From: Epiperipatus broadwayi
Lineage: Eukaryota > Onychophora > Udeonychophora > Euonychophora > Peripatidae
NCBI GenBank assembly: GCA_028023455.1
Contig: JAQFVV010012537.1
Location: forward strand, 622,001-686,000
Direction: 5' to 3'
Length of the DNA stretch: 64,000 bases
The notes below the pieces were generated by a model, which was not told the origin of the DNA, did no database searches, and saw only the letters and a list, made by a program, of their open reading frames with translations. The translations under genes and the position numbers were made by a program. Positions 1-10,992 of the stretch are shown piece by piece; positions within the stretch are counted from its first letter, which is position 1, and each line of letters begins with the position of its first letter.

Positions 1-1629
1 ATTATATAACTCTGAAAAATGAGATACCATTTTGAATTGGCCATGTTTACTCACTCCAATTTTAACATAGATGACTTTCAAGAAGTTAATGCTTTTAAAT
101 ACTTTTCATAAAAAAAATGGCTTCAGAAAAATCCAATACTGGGAAGTAGATTTCCCTAAAAAAATGGGAAGTAGATTTCCCTAAAAAAACTCTGTTAATA
201 TTACCAAAATGATGACTATCATTATCCCAATACTGTCTTTGGGAAAAAGACTTCTTTAAAAGTAATTTACAAATTAAATATTCTATAAAAATTATACAAT
301 CTAAAAAAACTGGAAAAATATTGCCAGAAATTACTAATAAAAAAAACTTAGTACATAATAATAGTATTTAAAAAAAAAAAAAGAAATTAAATTTGAATGA
401 AGATAATAAAATATTATATAACACTATTCAATCTACTTCTTTCAAAATTAAGCAAATTAGAAATAATAATAAATTTGCAAATATCTCCACATACAAATTC
501 AGATTTAAAACCATAAAAAAAAAAAACAAGAACTTCAAACTGCAAAGATGTTAATCAATGTTTGCATTTTATACAAATGAATTTTGTATCAACATCTAAG
601 AAAATAATTCTTAGCCTTCCAACCAATTAAACAACTCAGGTTTTAACTTTTGATGATATTTGATGAATTAGAAATATTTAAGTTCAAAGAGAAATTGCTT
701 TAAATATATTTTGTAGACTAAATCCATATTGCAGAAAAATCTCTGATTACACATGGAGTTCTAAACATTGATAACAATAATTTACTTCATAGTTCAATTG
801 TTAAATTAATAAATTCCTTTTTATCAAATGCTCTATAATGATTATCTAAAAGAAGTTTGTATTACTTATCATTAAGTTAGCATCTCCCTTGACCTCAGAA
901 AGGCTGGTTATTAACTATCCAAATTCAAAACACTTGAAAGTTTTTAATATCATCTTGATAAGAGATGCAGAAGATCCTTCTGAAAGCCATATTAACAATT
1001 CTATCTTGTAGCCTATAAACCAAAATTTGTTTTGTTCTATAGTTTCCTTATCTAAATCATAAATTTTAATTAAGGTCAAGATTTTTATTAATACTCGGTT
1101 CTTTGTCAAATATTTTCATGCACAAATATCTGGGATCATGAAAGAGTTTTTGATCTGATATATATATGACTTACTTATCAAAATCATTGCACTCCAAGCA
1201 TTTGCTAATAAAATAGTTAACTATAACATGCCTTGATTTTTAATATTTGAAATAGCCAGACTATCTACTTCTGATAATTATCTTGCATATAAGCTTATCA
1301 ATTCTACTTATGTGTAAGAAATGTTATTCAAATTTTTTTCTCTATCAAGCTTGAAATGAAAATCAAAACTATTGATATAGATTGTCCAGACTCCATTATA
1401 AATAAGTGATGTTTTTAACCTCAAAATGGCACCAATACCTATCAAGGCATTAGTAAAAGTTTGAAGGTCAAATTGCATAGATAATCTGTATAATTTCTTC
1501 ACCAATAACATGACTTGGATCTTTGTTTACATAATTTTTTCCCATTCTCTCTCCATTTTCTGTTTTTTCCCTTTATTATATTCAGTCATTTAAATTGGTA
1601 TAAGGTCTGATCATCTAAGAACTCTATCC
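1..1629. other. AT-rich non-coding sequence
   Basis: I see no gene here. The stretch is AT-rich with short poly-A runs and a small tandem duplication near 145-187, where a roughly 29-base unit containing GGGAAGTAGATTTCCC is present twice. Short reading frames here have no recognisable domain. It ends exactly at the left target duplication of the LTR element that follows. Confidence 0.6.
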
Positions 1630-2043
1630 TGAAGTGTTTGATAAAAGAAAAAGAAATATTTCAGAAGTGAAATTACAACATATATTTTGTTTTTTGGAAT
1701 GGCGGAATATAAAAATATAAAACGAATTATAGAAGACAAAGGATTACGTTTAGAGAAATTGAGAACAAGCCGGACCACAGAGAAATTAGGAGTACAATTT
1801 GATTGGTAGAAATGCAGAAGAACAGACGAATTGAAATAATGAGATAATTGAACCAATGAACAGATAAATCCGGAAAGGTGTGAAATTTTCAACACACAGC
1901 AAATAAAAAGACTTTTTTCATGTATATATTTCAGTAGTAATTAGTTTTTAAAAGTAGAGTGTACTGTAGAAGTTTGTGTTTAAATAAAGCATTATGGTAT
2001 TATAAATAATAACACGGAGTAAAGATTTTGTTAATACACGGCA
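1630..2043 (+). repeat. 5' LTR of the gypsy-class element
   Basis: Starts TGAAGTGTTTGATAAAAG and ends GGCA, matching the copy at 5927-6340 over its full 414 bases with very few substitutions. It contains an AATAAA signal inside the motif GTTTAAATAAAGC in its second half. The left flank ends in ATCC, one half of the 4-bp target duplication. Confidence 0.95.
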
Positions 2044-2048
2044 AAACT

Positions 2049-2064
2049 TGGCGCAGTCGCCGTG
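2049..2064 (+). other. Primer-binding site of the gypsy-class element
   Basis: Five bases after the 5' LTR the sequence TGGCGCAGTCGCCGTG begins. TGG at this position is the complement of a tRNA CCA end. TGGCGCAGTCG resembles the tRNA-Ser-type primer sites of the Drosophila 17.6/297 group; the exact tRNA is inferred. The same core recurs on the minus strand at 34855-34865. Confidence 0.8.
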
Positions 2065-2095
2065 AAAAGTTGAACCTACGGACGGACAAGTTAAA

Positions 2096-4246
2096 ATGTC
2101 TTTAGGACAAGGAAGCATCTCGGAGTTCGACGTCGGAAATGCGGGTGAATGGCCGTTATACGTCACTCAACTCGAAAATTTTTTTAAATTAAATAACATT
2201 ACGGAGAATAATAAAAAAGTAGCAGCTCTTTTATGCCTCGCAGGACGAAAAGTAATTGAAGTGATACATAAACTAATGAATGGGCCAACAACGGATGAAA
2301 CAGAATACAAAAATATAAACAAGTTATCCAATTATTTTAGCCCACAACCATCGAAGTTCATGGCTCGATTAACCTTGCGGAATAGAAGACAACAGAGAGG
2401 TGAAAACATAAGAGATTTCGATATAATTTTGAGACAATTAGTAAGAGATTGCCAATACGGAGAGTTCGCAGAACAAGCCCTACTGGATCAGTTGTTATGG
2501 GGAATGAATGAAGACCGGCTACGGCAAAATTTGTTAATGGAACCAGATTTGACCTACGACATAGCAATACGGAAAGGGATAGCGTACGAGCTCGTAATGG
2601 AACAAGCAATGTGTTTCAGAGGAAAGATAAATGATGAACAGTCATGGGAAATACATAAAACAGAAGGGAAAAAACAGAGCACAAATACGAAAGAATGGAA
2701 TGACCGAGGAAAACAAATAAAGTGTTTCTGTTGTGGAAAACAAGGACACATATCGAAAAACTGCAAATGGCGTTCATATACCTGTTATAATTGTGGAAGG
2801 AAAGGACATCTAATATCAGTCTGCAGAAACCCAAAAACTCAAGATAAACAACATACGGAATATGAAGTAAAAAAAAATGTGTGCGCACAAATCCAAAACC
2901 AATACATGATAACACTGAATATATATGGAAAAGACATAGAAATGGAAATCGACAGTGGTTCGGCAATATCACTCTTATCAGAAGAAAAATGGAACGATAT
3001 TACCAAAGGTCATAAAAGATGCATAATACAGAAAATGAATATTAGAGTCAAAGACGTCAGCGGAAACACAGTAATAATAAAAGGAAAAACACAGATTCCA
3101 ATTAGGTACAAAGAAGAAATATTAAACCTACCTATTTATATAGTAAAAGGAAGCATAGCCCCGATAATAGGAAGAGAATGGTTCGAACAACTAGGAATTA
3201 CGGTAACAATCATAAAAAACATGTCGTTCGAACAGGAATACATTACAGCGTATCCGGAACTTTTTTCAGAACAAGTAGGAGTTTTCAAATCAGACCCAGT
3301 AGACATAGAATTAAGTAAAAACGCCCGACCAATTGTGTGCAAACCCCGAAAGATTCCGTTTGCACAACATGAAAAAGTAAAACAAAAAATTCAGAAACTA
3401 GTAAGCGAAAGAGTTTTGACACCGGTAGAAGACGCTCAATGGGCCACACCGATTGTAATAGTGACAAAGCCAAATGGACAAGTTAGAATTTGTGGGGATT
3501 ACCGAGTAACGGTAAACAAATTTTTATCCAAAGGGGCGTATCCAGTTCCAAACGTTCGCGAGCTGTTAGCCGGTTTAGCAAATGAAAATTTTTTCTTTGC
3601 AAAGTTAGATTTAAATGCCGCCTATCATCAAATTAAGGTAACGAATAGAACAGCTCAAATGTTAACACTAACCACGCCTTTTGGTCTTTTTCAATGCAAT
3701 AGGCTACCGTTCGGAGTGACAACAGCACCTAATATTTTTCAGGCAAAACTCAGCACATTATTACATGGAATACAGGGAGTGACGCCATACTATGATGATA
3801 TTCTGATCACAGCCACAACAGAAAGTGAGTTATGGAAACGATTGACTAAAGTATGTAATAAATTAAAAGATGCGGGGATCAAACTGAACAAAGAAAAATG
3901 CTTATGGAAAACGCAAGAACTAGAATTTTTAGGACACGTGATTTCTAACAATGGGAAAAGACCAATAAAAGAGAAAGTGCGAGCGGTAAAAAATGCGCAG
4001 AGACCCAAGAATGTCAAACAATTGCAAGCCTTTTTAGGGCTTATTAATTTTTTTGAAAATTTTTTAAAAAGCAAAGCAATGATAGCAAATCCATTATATC
4101 AGTTGTTAAGAAAAGGACAAAAATGGGAATGGACGCAAATACATGAAGAAGCGTTTGAAAAAACAAAAGAACTACTTTCTGCAGATACACTGTTGACACA
4201 TTTTGATAACGCGTTAGAAGAATTACGACGGACGCGTCTGAAATAG
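2096..4246 (+). CDS. Gag-Pol polyprotein, first part (Gag, protease, reverse transcriptase)
   Basis: A 716-codon frame opening at the first ATG after the primer-binding site. The capsid-like Gag region is followed by two CCHC zinc knuckles at about residues 210-223 (CFCCGKQGHISKNC) and 230-243 (CYNCGRKGHLISVC). An aspartic protease with the DSG active site lies near residue 286. Reverse transcriptase starts near residue 400, with YYDD at about residues 565-568 and the usual upstream RICGDYR and FGLFQCNRLPFG blocks. Gag and Pol share one frame, so no programmed frameshift is visible. The last residues before the stop (near 4220-4246) are out of frame: the next frame continues with the start of RNase H, so a small indel has cut the polyprotein here. 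Confidence 0.93.
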   Translation: MSLGQGSISEFDVGNAGEWPLYVTQLENFFKLNNITENNKKVAALLCLAGRKVIEVIHKLMNGPTTDETEYKNINKLSNYFSPQPSKFMARLTLRNRRQQRGENIRDFDIILRQLVRDCQYGEFAEQALLDQLLWGMNEDRLRQNLLMEPDLTYDIAIRKGIAYELVMEQAMCFRGKINDEQSWEIHKTEGKKQSTNTKEWNDRGKQIKCFCCGKQGHISKNCKWRSYTCYNCGRKGHLISVCRNPKTQDKQHTEYEVKKNVCAQIQNQYMITLNIYGKDIEMEIDSGSAISLLSEEKWNDITKGHKRCIIQKMNIRVKDVSGNTVIIKGKTQIPIRYKEEILNLPIYIVKGSIAPIIGREWFEQLGITVTIIKNMSFEQEYITAYPELFSEQVGVFKSDPVDIELSKNARPIVCKPRKIPFAQHEKVKQKIQKLVSERVLTPVEDAQWATPIVIVTKPNGQVRICGDYRVTVNKFLSKGAYPVPNVRELLAGLANENFFFAKLDLNAAYHQIKVTNRTAQMLTLTTPFGLFQCNRLPFGVTTAPNIFQAKLSTLLHGIQGVTPYYDDILITATTESELWKRLTKVCNKLKDAGIKLNKEKCLWKTQELEFLGHVISNNGKRPIKEKVRAVKNAQRPKNVKQLQAFLGLINFFENFLKSKAMIANPLYQLLRKGQKWEWTQIHEEAFEKTKELLSADTLLTHFDNALEELRRTRLK

Positions 4247-4860
4247 GTGTGGGAGCGGTTTTGGCACACCCAATGGAAAACGGCGAACGACCGATTGCAT
4301 ACGCATCAAGGACATTATCGAAGGCAGAACGAAATTATAGTCAGATAGACAAAGAGGCTTTGGCAATTATTTTTGCACTAAGAAAATATCATCAGTTTGT
4401 TTTCGGTAGACCTTTTCAAATCATCACAGATCATAAACCCCTCCTAACGATATTAGAGAATGACCGACAGGCTCCAGAACATATAAGCCCACGCATGTTA
4501 AGATGGCGGAACATACTGGCTGCATATGACTACGTGCTGATTTATAAACCAGGGAAGGAAATAGCTCATGCCGATGCCCTATCAAGATTGCCCGATATAG
4601 ATGAAACAGGAAAGGAAGAATTAGAAATTAATTACATTGATGCGATGAAATCAAACAAATTAAATAGTAAAACTGTGGAAATGTGGACGAGAGAAGACAA
4701 GGGATATAAAAAATTAATAAAATGGATTAGAAATGAATGGCCAGAAACTAAACCAAGTTACGTAGCAAATGGGATTTGGTCAAATAGACAACAGTTATCA
4801 ATATGTAAGGGATGTATTGTAATGGGCGATAGAGTGCTAATACCAACAGCGGGAAGATAA
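4247..4860 (+). pseudogene. Pol, RNase H and linker segment (frameshifted)
   Basis: Continues Pol in another frame after the break near 4220. It shows the RNase H core with TDHKPLL and ends in HADALSRLP, the usual gypsy RNase H tail. A linker of about 90 residues leads toward integrase. The segment closes with TAA at 4858-4860; the same frame carries on directly into the integrase zinc finger, so this is a premature stop rather than a natural end. It lies within the gag-pol unit and has no start of its own. Confidence 0.88.
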
Positions 4861-5241
4861 GCAGTACTAAAATTACTACATGAAGGACATCCAGGAATTG
4901 TGCGTGCTAAAGCTCTAGCTCGTAGTTACGTATGGTGGCCAAAAATAAATGAAGACATCGAACACTATATAAAGAAATGCGCTTCATGCCAAACATATGC
5001 TGCAATGCCACAAAAGAACCTGACATCATGGCAGCCAGCAAAGAAACCATGGGAGAGAGTGCACATAGATCACGCTGGACCAGTGGATAAGAAAATGTTG
5101 TTGATACTTGTAGACGCACAATCCAGATGGATAGAAGCACATAAAGTACGAGACACGACGGCGAATGAAGCAATCAAATGCCTTAAAAATATTTTTGTGA
5201 TTCATGGATACCCGGAAGTATTGGTATCAGACAATGGTGTT
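4861..5241 (+). pseudogene. Pol, integrase N-terminal half (HHCC finger and start of catalytic core)
   Basis: In frame with the RNase H segment after the stop. It shows the HHCC zinc finger (histidines in LLHEGHPG, cysteines in CASCQTY) and the start of the DDE core. The first catalytic aspartate is in VHIDHAG and the second in VSDNG, reached just before the frame closes at 5247. About 20-25 bases that normally encode the stretch after DNG are missing, so the catalytic core is interrupted. Length and order otherwise match gypsy-class integrases. Confidence 0.87.
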
Positions 5242-5890
5242 TTGTGAAGAACATGATATTCAACAAGTGTGGTCACCACCATATCATCCTCAATCAAACG
5301 GGCTAGCGGAAAATGCAGTACAACAAGTGAAACAAAATTTGAGGAAAACTGGAACAAAAAATATACAAGAAATGCTACAAATGTTCATGATGACGCAACA
5401 CACAACACCATCAACAGCAACGGGTAAATCACCAGCAGAAATACTATGCGGATGGAAATTGAGAACAAAATTAACTGCATTATATCCAAAGGAGAGCAAT
5501 ATAATACAACATGACGAAATGGATAAAGAATTTAGGAATGAAGAACCAGTCTGGTTCAGAGACATATTAAGGAAGACATGGATTCAGGGAACAATTAAAC
5601 AACGGATGTCAAACAAGATATATGAAATAAATGGTCCAAACGAAAGAATACATAGAAGACACATAAACCACATGCGAAAAAGAATGTCAGAGGAATGGGA
5701 TTGGATACCAAGCGAGGATAAGAAGTTTGACACTAAGGAGAGTGGAATTAATAGTACAGGGAAAGAGGAAGAAGAGAGACAAATTGCGATAGCAACAAAT
5801 GGTGAAGACAAACACGAACAATACAAGAATAAGTCACCCAGGCCTACAAGAAATAGAAGATTACCCGAACGATTCAAAGACTATGTGTAA
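5238..5890 (+). pseudogene. Pol, integrase C-terminal half
   Basis: A third frame picks up the integrase at FCEEHDIQQVWSPPYHPQSN, includes the catalytic glutamate in NGLAENAVQQVK and runs into a C-terminal domain with the motif EEPVWFRD. It ends with a basic tail (about residues 180-228 of this piece) and a natural stop just before the polypurine tract. The join to the preceding segment is lost through the small deletion near 5240. The remnants at 10103-10315 and 11873-12055 resemble this element and align to its integrase and Gag. Confidence 0.87.
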
Positions 5891-5914
5891 TGGAAATATT
5901 TCGACTTCTGAAAT

Positions 5915-5926
5915 GAGGGGAGGAAG
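5915..5926 (+). other. Polypurine tract
   Basis: GAGGGGAGGAAG lies immediately before the 3' LTR, the expected plus-strand priming site of an LTR retrotransposon. Confidence 0.85.
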
Positions 5927-6340
5927 TGAAGTGTTTGATAAAAGAAAAAGAAATATTTCAGAAGTGAAATTACAACATATATTTTGTTTTTTGGAATGGC
6001 GGAATATAAAAATATAAAACGGATTATAGAAGACAAAGGATTACGTTTAGAGAAATTGAGAACAAGCCGGACCACAGAGAAATTAGGAGTACAATTTGAT
6101 TGGTAGAAATGCAGAAGAACAGACGAATTGAAATAATGAGATAATTGAACCAATGAACAGATAAATCCGGAAAGGTGTGAAATTTTCAACACACAGCAAA
6201 TAAAAAGACTTTTTTCATGTATATATTTCAGTAGTAATTAGTTTTTAAAAGTAGAGTCTACTATAGAAGTTTGTGTTTAAATAAAGCATTATGGTATTAT
6301 AAATAATAACACGGAGTAAAGATTTTGTTAATACATGGCA
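5927..6340 (+). repeat. 3' LTR of the gypsy-class element
   Basis: A full 414-base match to the LTR at 1630-2043. Visible differences include AAACGGATT against AAACGAATT and TCTACTATAG against TGTACTGTAG. It is followed by ATCC, the right copy of the target duplication. Confidence 0.95.
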
Positions 6341-8531
6341 ATCCACTAATTGTAACAATAGGATTATGTGCTAGTGAAATCAGTTTAAGAAGCTTAAGTA
6401 CTATAAAGTATAATTTTGGTTTCTATTTAATGATTACATCTCTCATATTATACTGAAATCTGCATTTTTTTTATTCCTTTAATAATTCTGCAGAGAATGG
6501 TCTATATCTTAGCATTCTTACTTTTTTTCATTTTCATTGTCTTTTTTCCATTTTGTCTTTATCATATCTGGCCTTGCCTTTAGAAGTAGACTATTCCAGA
6601 TTCCTTACCTAATTGGCTAGCTCCCAGTTGCTATCCAAAGGGATTAAATCCTTCACTGGGATTCGCACACCAAATCCGCATGTTTCCAGTAAGGTAGAGG
6701 ATCTGCCATTAAATAGTCAGTCTTTTACAGGCAAGGCAAAGAGCAATTATGTCTGTTAACCTGAATGACAGAACATGCTCTCCATTAAATCATCTTCCAT
6801 CAGCAAAGGTATTTCTCTAGTCATTATCGTGATGCCCACATAGTGAGGCAAGTCCAACTAGGGACTGGAAACTGCTATGTCCGAATTAGAGCCGACTGGA
6901 GGCAAGCTAAATACATAGCTGGAAGAGTCTTAAATTGTACATATTAATTGCTGAGTAATTCTTCTTCTTGTGTCTGTTGGTTTGGAAATGAATCTATAAG
7001 CCTAACCAAACACAAGTCTTGTTTCTTCTATTTGTTGTTTTCAGTTTTATTTCTTAAGATCTTATTAATAGAAAAACATAAAGAAAGATTATACAAATAG
7101 TTCTGGATGCAAAGAAGGCAGATGAATTATTGCAAACATAATCAGTAATGCCAGTAGCATTTCTAATAAAGGACTGCCTGCAAAAGTTATCTATTTTTCC
7201 AAGTCAAGGGTGGCCTATTTTTAACACTTCTCAGAACAACTGGGTTGTTCAGATGAATGAGAAGGAGTTTAAATACAATATGAATAAAATATGATGTAAC
7301 TATCAGAAAGTATTTTACATTCATCCAGATATGATACAGAAAATCAAGATACTGAATATTCAGCATTTGATCATCATTACAGTGACTTAAAATCAGAACT
7401 TTATGGGAATCTAATAAAATAAATTATTTTTTTTTAAGCTGGGTTAATTTCTGAAAATAAAAATAGTTGTAAAATTAACTAATCCAAAAATAATTAAGCT
7501 ATAAAAATGGTGTGGAATTTTTTTGCTACAAAAACAAAACAAAACAAAAGCTTTATTGATCAGATATAAATCCATTAATGTAGGAATAATGACAGCTAAA
7601 TTCAAAACAAATACTTTAACACCATAGTATATGCTCCCATATCAAATAATGTATTCAATAATGAACCAAAAACTATCTTAATGATATAATACATTATTGT
7701 CATTGGAATATATTGTGAAATCTCATTTTAACATGTGTGAGCTTCCATACATTTGAGAAAATATATTTGAAAGAATTGACATGACTATTATTGATTCAAC
7801 ATTTTACATCTCAGTATAAATTATTTAAAGACAAATTTATAAATTTAAATTTATTTTTTTGTTAATATAATGCTATCTCGTATGTTTTTTAAACATGAAT
7901 TAACCCTGAAATAAGCTTATTATTTTTTCTAATAGAGACAAAACTCTCCACACACTAGTGTTCACTTGAGATTAATTAACTTTTAATAACAATATTGTTT
8001 AATGCTAAGTAACGTACAAACATAATTTCCGAATTCCCTTAATCCTATAGAAAATTATTTTTTGCTAAGCAAAAAAAAAAAATATCTGAGAAATGAAGAA
8101 TAATAAAGATCATGAAATGAATTTTGTAAAGGATCATGAAAAAAAGATAGTGTCAAAAATTGCTCCCTATATTTAATATTTTGTAGCATAAAGCATGCAA
8201 AAATTAGAGTAAGCAAGGATTCTTGTAATAATAAATATGAAAGTAAATAATGATATTGATTTTTCATTTAATATTAGTGACAATGGCATTTCTAAACTGA
8301 AATATAATATTAGTACCTAGACAAAATTGTGTCAAATTAATGAACACATATTGATAGTATGTTATCATTATCAATATTATCTTGACTTTCCAACATCTTA
8401 TGATCATTACAAAACTTTGAAAGATCTTTAAAAAGCACACACTTGCCTCTATCAACTTATTCACAGAACAAAGAAGTCTGAATATATAACTAAGACAATT
8501 CACAAGATAGATACCCAAAGAATTATTTAAA
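6341..8531. other. Non-coding sequence with a possible old tRNA-derived repeat
   Basis: No gene is recognised. A higher-GC patch at about 6590-6910 stands out from the AT-rich background. Read on the minus strand it contains GTGCGAATCCC, close to an RNA polymerase III B box, so it may be an old SINE. An A box is not convincing. The remainder is simple AT-rich sequence with poly-A and poly-T runs. Confidence 0.35.
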
Positions 8532-8539
8532 CAAATTTG

Positions 8540-9761
8540 GGTACTCATCTTATAGCTAAAGATGCCGCTCTATGGTGCCGTTTTCGCACTAAAACACATA
8601 AAAATGCTGTTTCCGCGGCTGACACGTTCGAACCCGCATTTATCTATCATACAACTTTTTTGTTGTGCTACAGAATGCAGGCCACTATGTCGCATTGCAG
8701 TACAGCATGTATGTCACATAGCAGCAAATACATTTTCCGAATTTGCACAATTTATAAAATAATTACGGCTTTATGAGAGTTTGTATTTGAATTGGATGGA
8801 AATGTTGTTTTCATTTGATTTTTTTTTATTTTAAAGTATTGAAATGTTCAGATTTTTTAAAGTAATAATTCTAAGACTTTTTACAACATACTGTATTGAA
8901 GTTTTAATTGGGAAACTGTTAAAGATCTATGTTTTTAGTGAGTTGCAATTAGGTAACGCGTCAAGTAGCGTACTGTTCGTAATATTCCATGAGATAAAGA
9001 AGATTCTACCGTGTGTATATTTTTGAAGTAAAAAAGAGCGGTACCAAAAAATATCCAGTAAGAAAAGTACAAATATGCACGATTTTTTGTAAATTTCATA
9101 AAAAGCAAATATTATAAACATGTTTAATAAGTAAAGAAGACATTTATATGTGTTTATTGTTGTTTAAAAAAGTTTGAGTTTCTTTCTTTTGTCCGAGTAC
9201 AGTTACGATTTTGATATTTTTTATTTTAGCATTACAAACAACAGAACACTAACCCTAAACCTAACTGTAACAACTTTTACTTTTTATTGTCATTCTATTT
9301 GAAGTAAAAAATAGCCGTAATATCTCTTTGTCTGTAAAAAAAAAAAGTAAAACGAAGACTAAAAAAATAAAAAATAGACTAAGAAATTTTACTTTTTATT
9401 ACGATTATTATTTTTTAGTTAAACAACAACAACAAAAAAAGTCACATCACGAGTAAAAAAATATCCGATAGAAAATTGATAAAAAAAAAGCCACAATACA
9501 ATTAAAAAAATATACGATAGAAAAAACACGAATCAAATTGTAATTTGTTGATTTTATTTTACATTTATTATTATCATTTAAATTGTATACGTTAATAAAA
9601 AATAATATTTATAAAAGACGATTTTGTTTTGTTTTTATTTTCGCATTACAAAAAAGCACAGCAAAATTATTATAATCAACGGCTCGGGAATGGTCATATT
9701 TTATAGTTTTAGCGTGAAAATGGCGCCATCCAACGGCATCTTTATCTATAGGATAAGCACC
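8540..9761 (+). mobile_element. 1.2-kb non-autonomous DNA transposon, copy 1 (GGTRCT ends)
   Basis: A 1222-bp element flanked by perfect 8-bp direct repeats CAAATTTG (8532-8539 and 9762-9769). The ends are inverted repeats of roughly 55-60 bp: the left end reads GGTACTCATCTTATAGCTAA, the complement of the right end reads GGTGCTTATCCTATAGATAA. Both then continue through a GATGCCG and a TGGYGCC block. No transposase is encoded; the only frames are about 60-80 codons. A second, inverted copy lies at 41679-42922. Eight-base duplications fit hAT, P or Merlin-type transposases; the GG start is compatible with Merlin. The superfamily is not decided. Confidence 0.88.
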
Positions 9762-10094
9762 CAAATTTGTAAATAATGCCTACCTTTTTATTATATTAAT
9801 CTGATATAACAAAATAGATTGGCATTGATATAATAAAAAATGGCACGATTTTCAAGTTAGTTTAAATGATTTCTTGGGGATCTGGCTTATAAATTATCTT
9901 AGTAACATGTTCAGACTTGTGCACAATCTTGTTGGGTGGTTTTTTCATTTTTGGTTGGTTTCAGTATTAAGATCTACATTTTATTTCAGCCCAGTTTTTT
10001 CTAATATGATGTCTGTAGATAACTGCTGTAGATATTTGTGCTTCTATGATGTGGTTGAAAATTACTTTCTTTATTTGGCTCTTGATCCACATTT
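9762..10094. other. Non-coding spacer
   Basis: AT-rich spacer between the TIR element and the minus-strand gypsy remnant. No coding signal was seen. Confidence 0.4.
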
Positions 10095-10102
10095 TCTGTA
10101 GA

Positions 10103-10740
10103 TTATCTCTTATCCACATTTTCCCCCCAGCAGCAGAGGATGGACAGTTTATTTCTCAATTTCCTTCCAATCAATATTTCTACTGGCAATTTATCTGTGG
10201 CTGTAGAGGGTGTGATGTGTTGGTGCAGCATCAGTATGTTCAGAGCTTTTTTGAAACTTGGGTAACTTAGTCTATTTAAAGCTAACTTTAATTGTTTCAC
10301 TGCCTTCTCTGCCATTCCATTGGATATGGTGTGATAGAGTGGTGCTAGTATGTAATACTTCTCAATCTTCCAAAAAGGCTTTAAATTGTTCTAAAATGAA
10401 CCTGGTCCCATTAACAAAAATAAGTACCTCCGAAGAAACATATGTAAAGTTTTTTTGTAAGGGTGGTTATAATTTCTTTTGCACTCACTTTGAGGCAGCA
10501 TCTACACATAAATATAATGTATAATGTTGCCATCTATCGGACCACAATGGTCAATATGTGCACAGTCCCATGGTCTATTTTCTTTAGGCCAAGGTGAATA
10601 CTTTTTCTCAGGTGAGTTTGCAATAGACAGACAAGATCTGCATATTTTTATGTTTTTCTATGTTCTCACTCATGCTCAGCCAGTATGTGTAGCTATGAGC
10701 AGGAGCTTTCTCTCTCACAATGCGAGGATGTCATGAATTA
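10103..10740 (-). pseudogene. Integrase remnant
   Basis: Minus-strand reading in shifting frames gives the catalytic-core start (AHIDHCGPI near 10560) preceded by a finger-like CRSC. A later open stretch at 10315-10103 contains HQHITPSTATDKLPVEILIG, matching TQHTTPSTATGKSPAEILCG of the intact element at 1630-6340. Several stops and frameshifts make it non-functional. Confidence 0.78.
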
Positions 10741-10743
10741 GTT

Positions 10744-10992
10744 TTAATCCTTTTCACAATCTACAGGTGGAATGAAAACTTGGTCACCATTTATAATACA
10801 TCCATTCAACATTGACCCTGGTTGGCAACCCATCCATAGTGATTGGTTTAGATAGGGTGGGTGTTTATTTGGCCATCCATTTCTAATCCATACAATCAGT
10901 GTTTTGTATTCTGTAGTTTTCAGAGTCCTGTCAGCTACAGTTTTACTGTTGATTGACTCAGGTTTCCAATGATTTAAAAAATTTATCCACAA
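10744..10992 (-). pseudogene. Pol linker remnant between RNase H and integrase
   Basis: An 82-codon open stretch aligns by eye with the linker of the intact element: VWIRNGWPNKHPPY against KWIRNEWPETKPSY, followed by GCIINGDQVFIP against GCIVMGDRVLIP. It stands directly upstream (minus sense) of the integrase remnant, as in the intact element. Confidence 0.8.

Larger units (their letters stand above)
1630..6340 (+). mobile_element. Ty3/gypsy-class LTR retrotransposon, near-complete but disabled
   Basis: A 4.7-kb element bounded by two direct 414-bp LTRs. The bases ATCC precede the left LTR and follow the right LTR, a 4-bp target duplication. Internal order is primer-binding site, gag with two zinc knuckles, aspartic protease, reverse transcriptase, RNase H, integrase, polypurine tract. 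RNase H before integrase is the Ty3/gypsy order. No envelope gene is present. The LTRs differ at only a handful of positions (for example the last bases, CACGGCA against CATGGCA), so insertion was recent. The coding frame nevertheless carries a frameshift near 4220, a stop at 4858-4860 and a deletion near 5240, so this copy cannot make a full Pol protein. Confidence 0.95.

Noticed and set aside
8537-8776. 79- and 66-codon plus-strand frames at the left end of the 1.2-kb element
   Set aside because: They overlap the terminal inverted repeat and each other; no domain.
9250-9276. Telomere-like CCCTAA motifs
   Set aside because: Only two loose motifs occur, inside the 1.2-kb transposon, with no array.
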